DNA of 6,643 nucleotides from Clostridia bacterium (GTDB lineage: Bacteria > Bacillota > Clostridia > Saccharofermentanales > UBA5734), in contig RZZF01000105.1 of NCBI GenBank assembly GCA_009929975.1, forward strand, positions 1 through 6,643, in the 5' to 3' direction. This document shows, one piece after another, positions 6,291 through 6,643 of this stretch. Position 1 is the first letter of the stretch; the number at the start of each line of letters is the position of its first letter. The notes under the pieces are model-generated. The model was not told the DNA's origin, did not search any database, and saw only the letters and a program-made list of their open reading frames with translations. The position numbers and the translations under genes were made by a program.

Positions 6291-6307
6291 CTTTTGATTG
6301 TCTAATC
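6291..6307. promoter_or_regulatory. FabT-box-like operator upstream of fabT
   Basis: The plus strand reads CTTTTGATTGTCTAATC. It matches 12 of 16 defined positions of the streptococcal FabT consensus as I recall it (ANTTTGATTATCAAATT) and contains the inverted repeat TGATT-N4-AATCA (6295-6308). It abuts the candidate -10 and covers the predicted transcription start, where bound FabT would block initiation. Confidence 0.6.
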
Positions 6308-6336
6308 AGTTTAGCCTTGTTTGTCTGGATTCGCAA
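6308..6336 (-). promoter_or_regulatory. Candidate promoter of the fabT-ACP-ligase-kinase operon
   Basis: Reading leftward, TTGCGA (6331-6336) and TAAACT (6308-6313) are separated by exactly 17 nt; each matches 4 of 6 consensus positions. The -35 lies inside the last hflX codons and the -10 overlaps the hflX stop. Initiation near 6301 would fall within the FabT-like operator. Confidence 0.5.
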
Positions 6337-6643
6337 GACGCTGAAACTCACGCAAAGGAGAAAACCAGCGATGGGCGATATGAATGGAGAGATCGATCCC
6401 GTCGTCGCGGTACTCTTCATGATCAATACGGCCATGCTGGCGGACATAGTCAAGCCAGCCCGCTTCACGATAAGGGATCAGCAGACGAACCGTCATCGTT
6501 CCCGCCAGATTGAGCCGGGTCAGGGCATCCAGCAGTTCAGTGATCCCCTGGCCGTTCTCCGCCGAAATGAGAAGTGACGGCGGCTGGCCCCGGCGGCGTT
6601 GTTCCAGATCACATGACTGGCGCACACTGTGCAGATCGCCCTC
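6311..6643 (-). CDS. hflX: HflX GTPase, C-terminal part (cut by window edge)
   Basis: HflX is a GTPase that binds and splits stalled 70S ribosomes. Only the last 110 residues are in the window. They contain the G5 base-recognition motif in LLISAENGQG (Ser-Ala-Glu), then the C-terminal domain with VRLLIPYREAGWLDYVRQHG and EEYRDDGIDLSIHI. This matches the Firmicutes HflX ending, in which an IPY segment and an EEY.EDG segment close the protein. The G1-G4 motifs and the N-terminal domain would lie to the right. The stop is TAA at 6311-6313. It is on the same strand as fabT, with 59 bp between them. Some hflX transcripts may read into the fabT operon, since no terminator is visible. Confidence 0.85.
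   Translation of the reverse strand, partial: EGDLHSVRQSCDLEQRRRGQPPSLLISAENGQGITELLDALTRLNLAGTMTVRLLIPYREAGWLDYVRQHGRIDHEEYRDDGIDLSIHIAHRWFSPLREFQRLANPDKQG

Noticed and set aside
1..6643. tRNA, rRNA, CRISPR array, insertion sequence, riboswitch or attachment site
   Set aside because: On reading both strands I saw no cloverleaf-like sequence, regularly spaced repeats, transposase frames, terminal inverted repeats or recognisable riboswitch core.

Overview
The window looks like a chromosomal segment of a Bacillota (Firmicutes) bacterium. The evidence is an AddB-type (not RecC-type) recombination nuclease, a FabT-type MarR regulator, a DgkB-like lipid kinase and strong AGGAGG-type ribosome binding sites. 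Base composition is around mid-50s % GC by eye, and the tetramer GATC is strikingly frequent. I cannot name the genus.

Layout, left to right. Positions 1-1658 (minus) hold the N-terminal 552 residues of AddB, running off the left edge. Positions 1659-1844 are a divergent intergenic region with candidate promoters for addB (leftward) and plsC (rightward). plsC (1845-2576, plus, TTG start) encodes a 1-acylglycerol-3-phosphate acyltransferase. It is convergent with a leftward cluster that reads, in transcription order: hflX (3' end only, 6643-6311), fabT (6251-5769), an acyl carrier protein (5772-5518), a long-chain fatty acid AMP-ligase (5491-3563) and a diacylglycerol-kinase-family lipid kinase (3585-2638). 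fabT/ACP overlap by 4 nt, ACP/ligase are 26 nt apart and ligase/kinase overlap by 23 nt, so fabT-ACP-ligase-kinase is very probably one operon. It appears to start from its own promoter at the end of hflX, covered by a good match to the known FabT operator.

Functionally the centre of the window is a membrane-lipid module. The ligase activates fatty acids, probably onto the ACP encoded just upstream. PlsC uses acyl groups to make phosphatidic acid. The lipid kinase would return diacylglycerol to phosphatidic acid. FabT would sense acyl-ACP and shut its own operon. HflX (ribosome-splitting GTPase) and AddB (double-strand-break processing) are flanking housekeeping genes.

The most striking oddity is an in-frame TGA in the lipid kinase gene, immediately before its GGDGT nucleotide-binding motif. 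The reading frame is otherwise intact with every family motif present. A recent nonsense mutation or sequence error is the simplest reading; recoding is possible but not supported by anything decisive here. There are no tRNA, rRNA, CRISPR or mobile-element signals, and no stretch over 300 bases without a gene.
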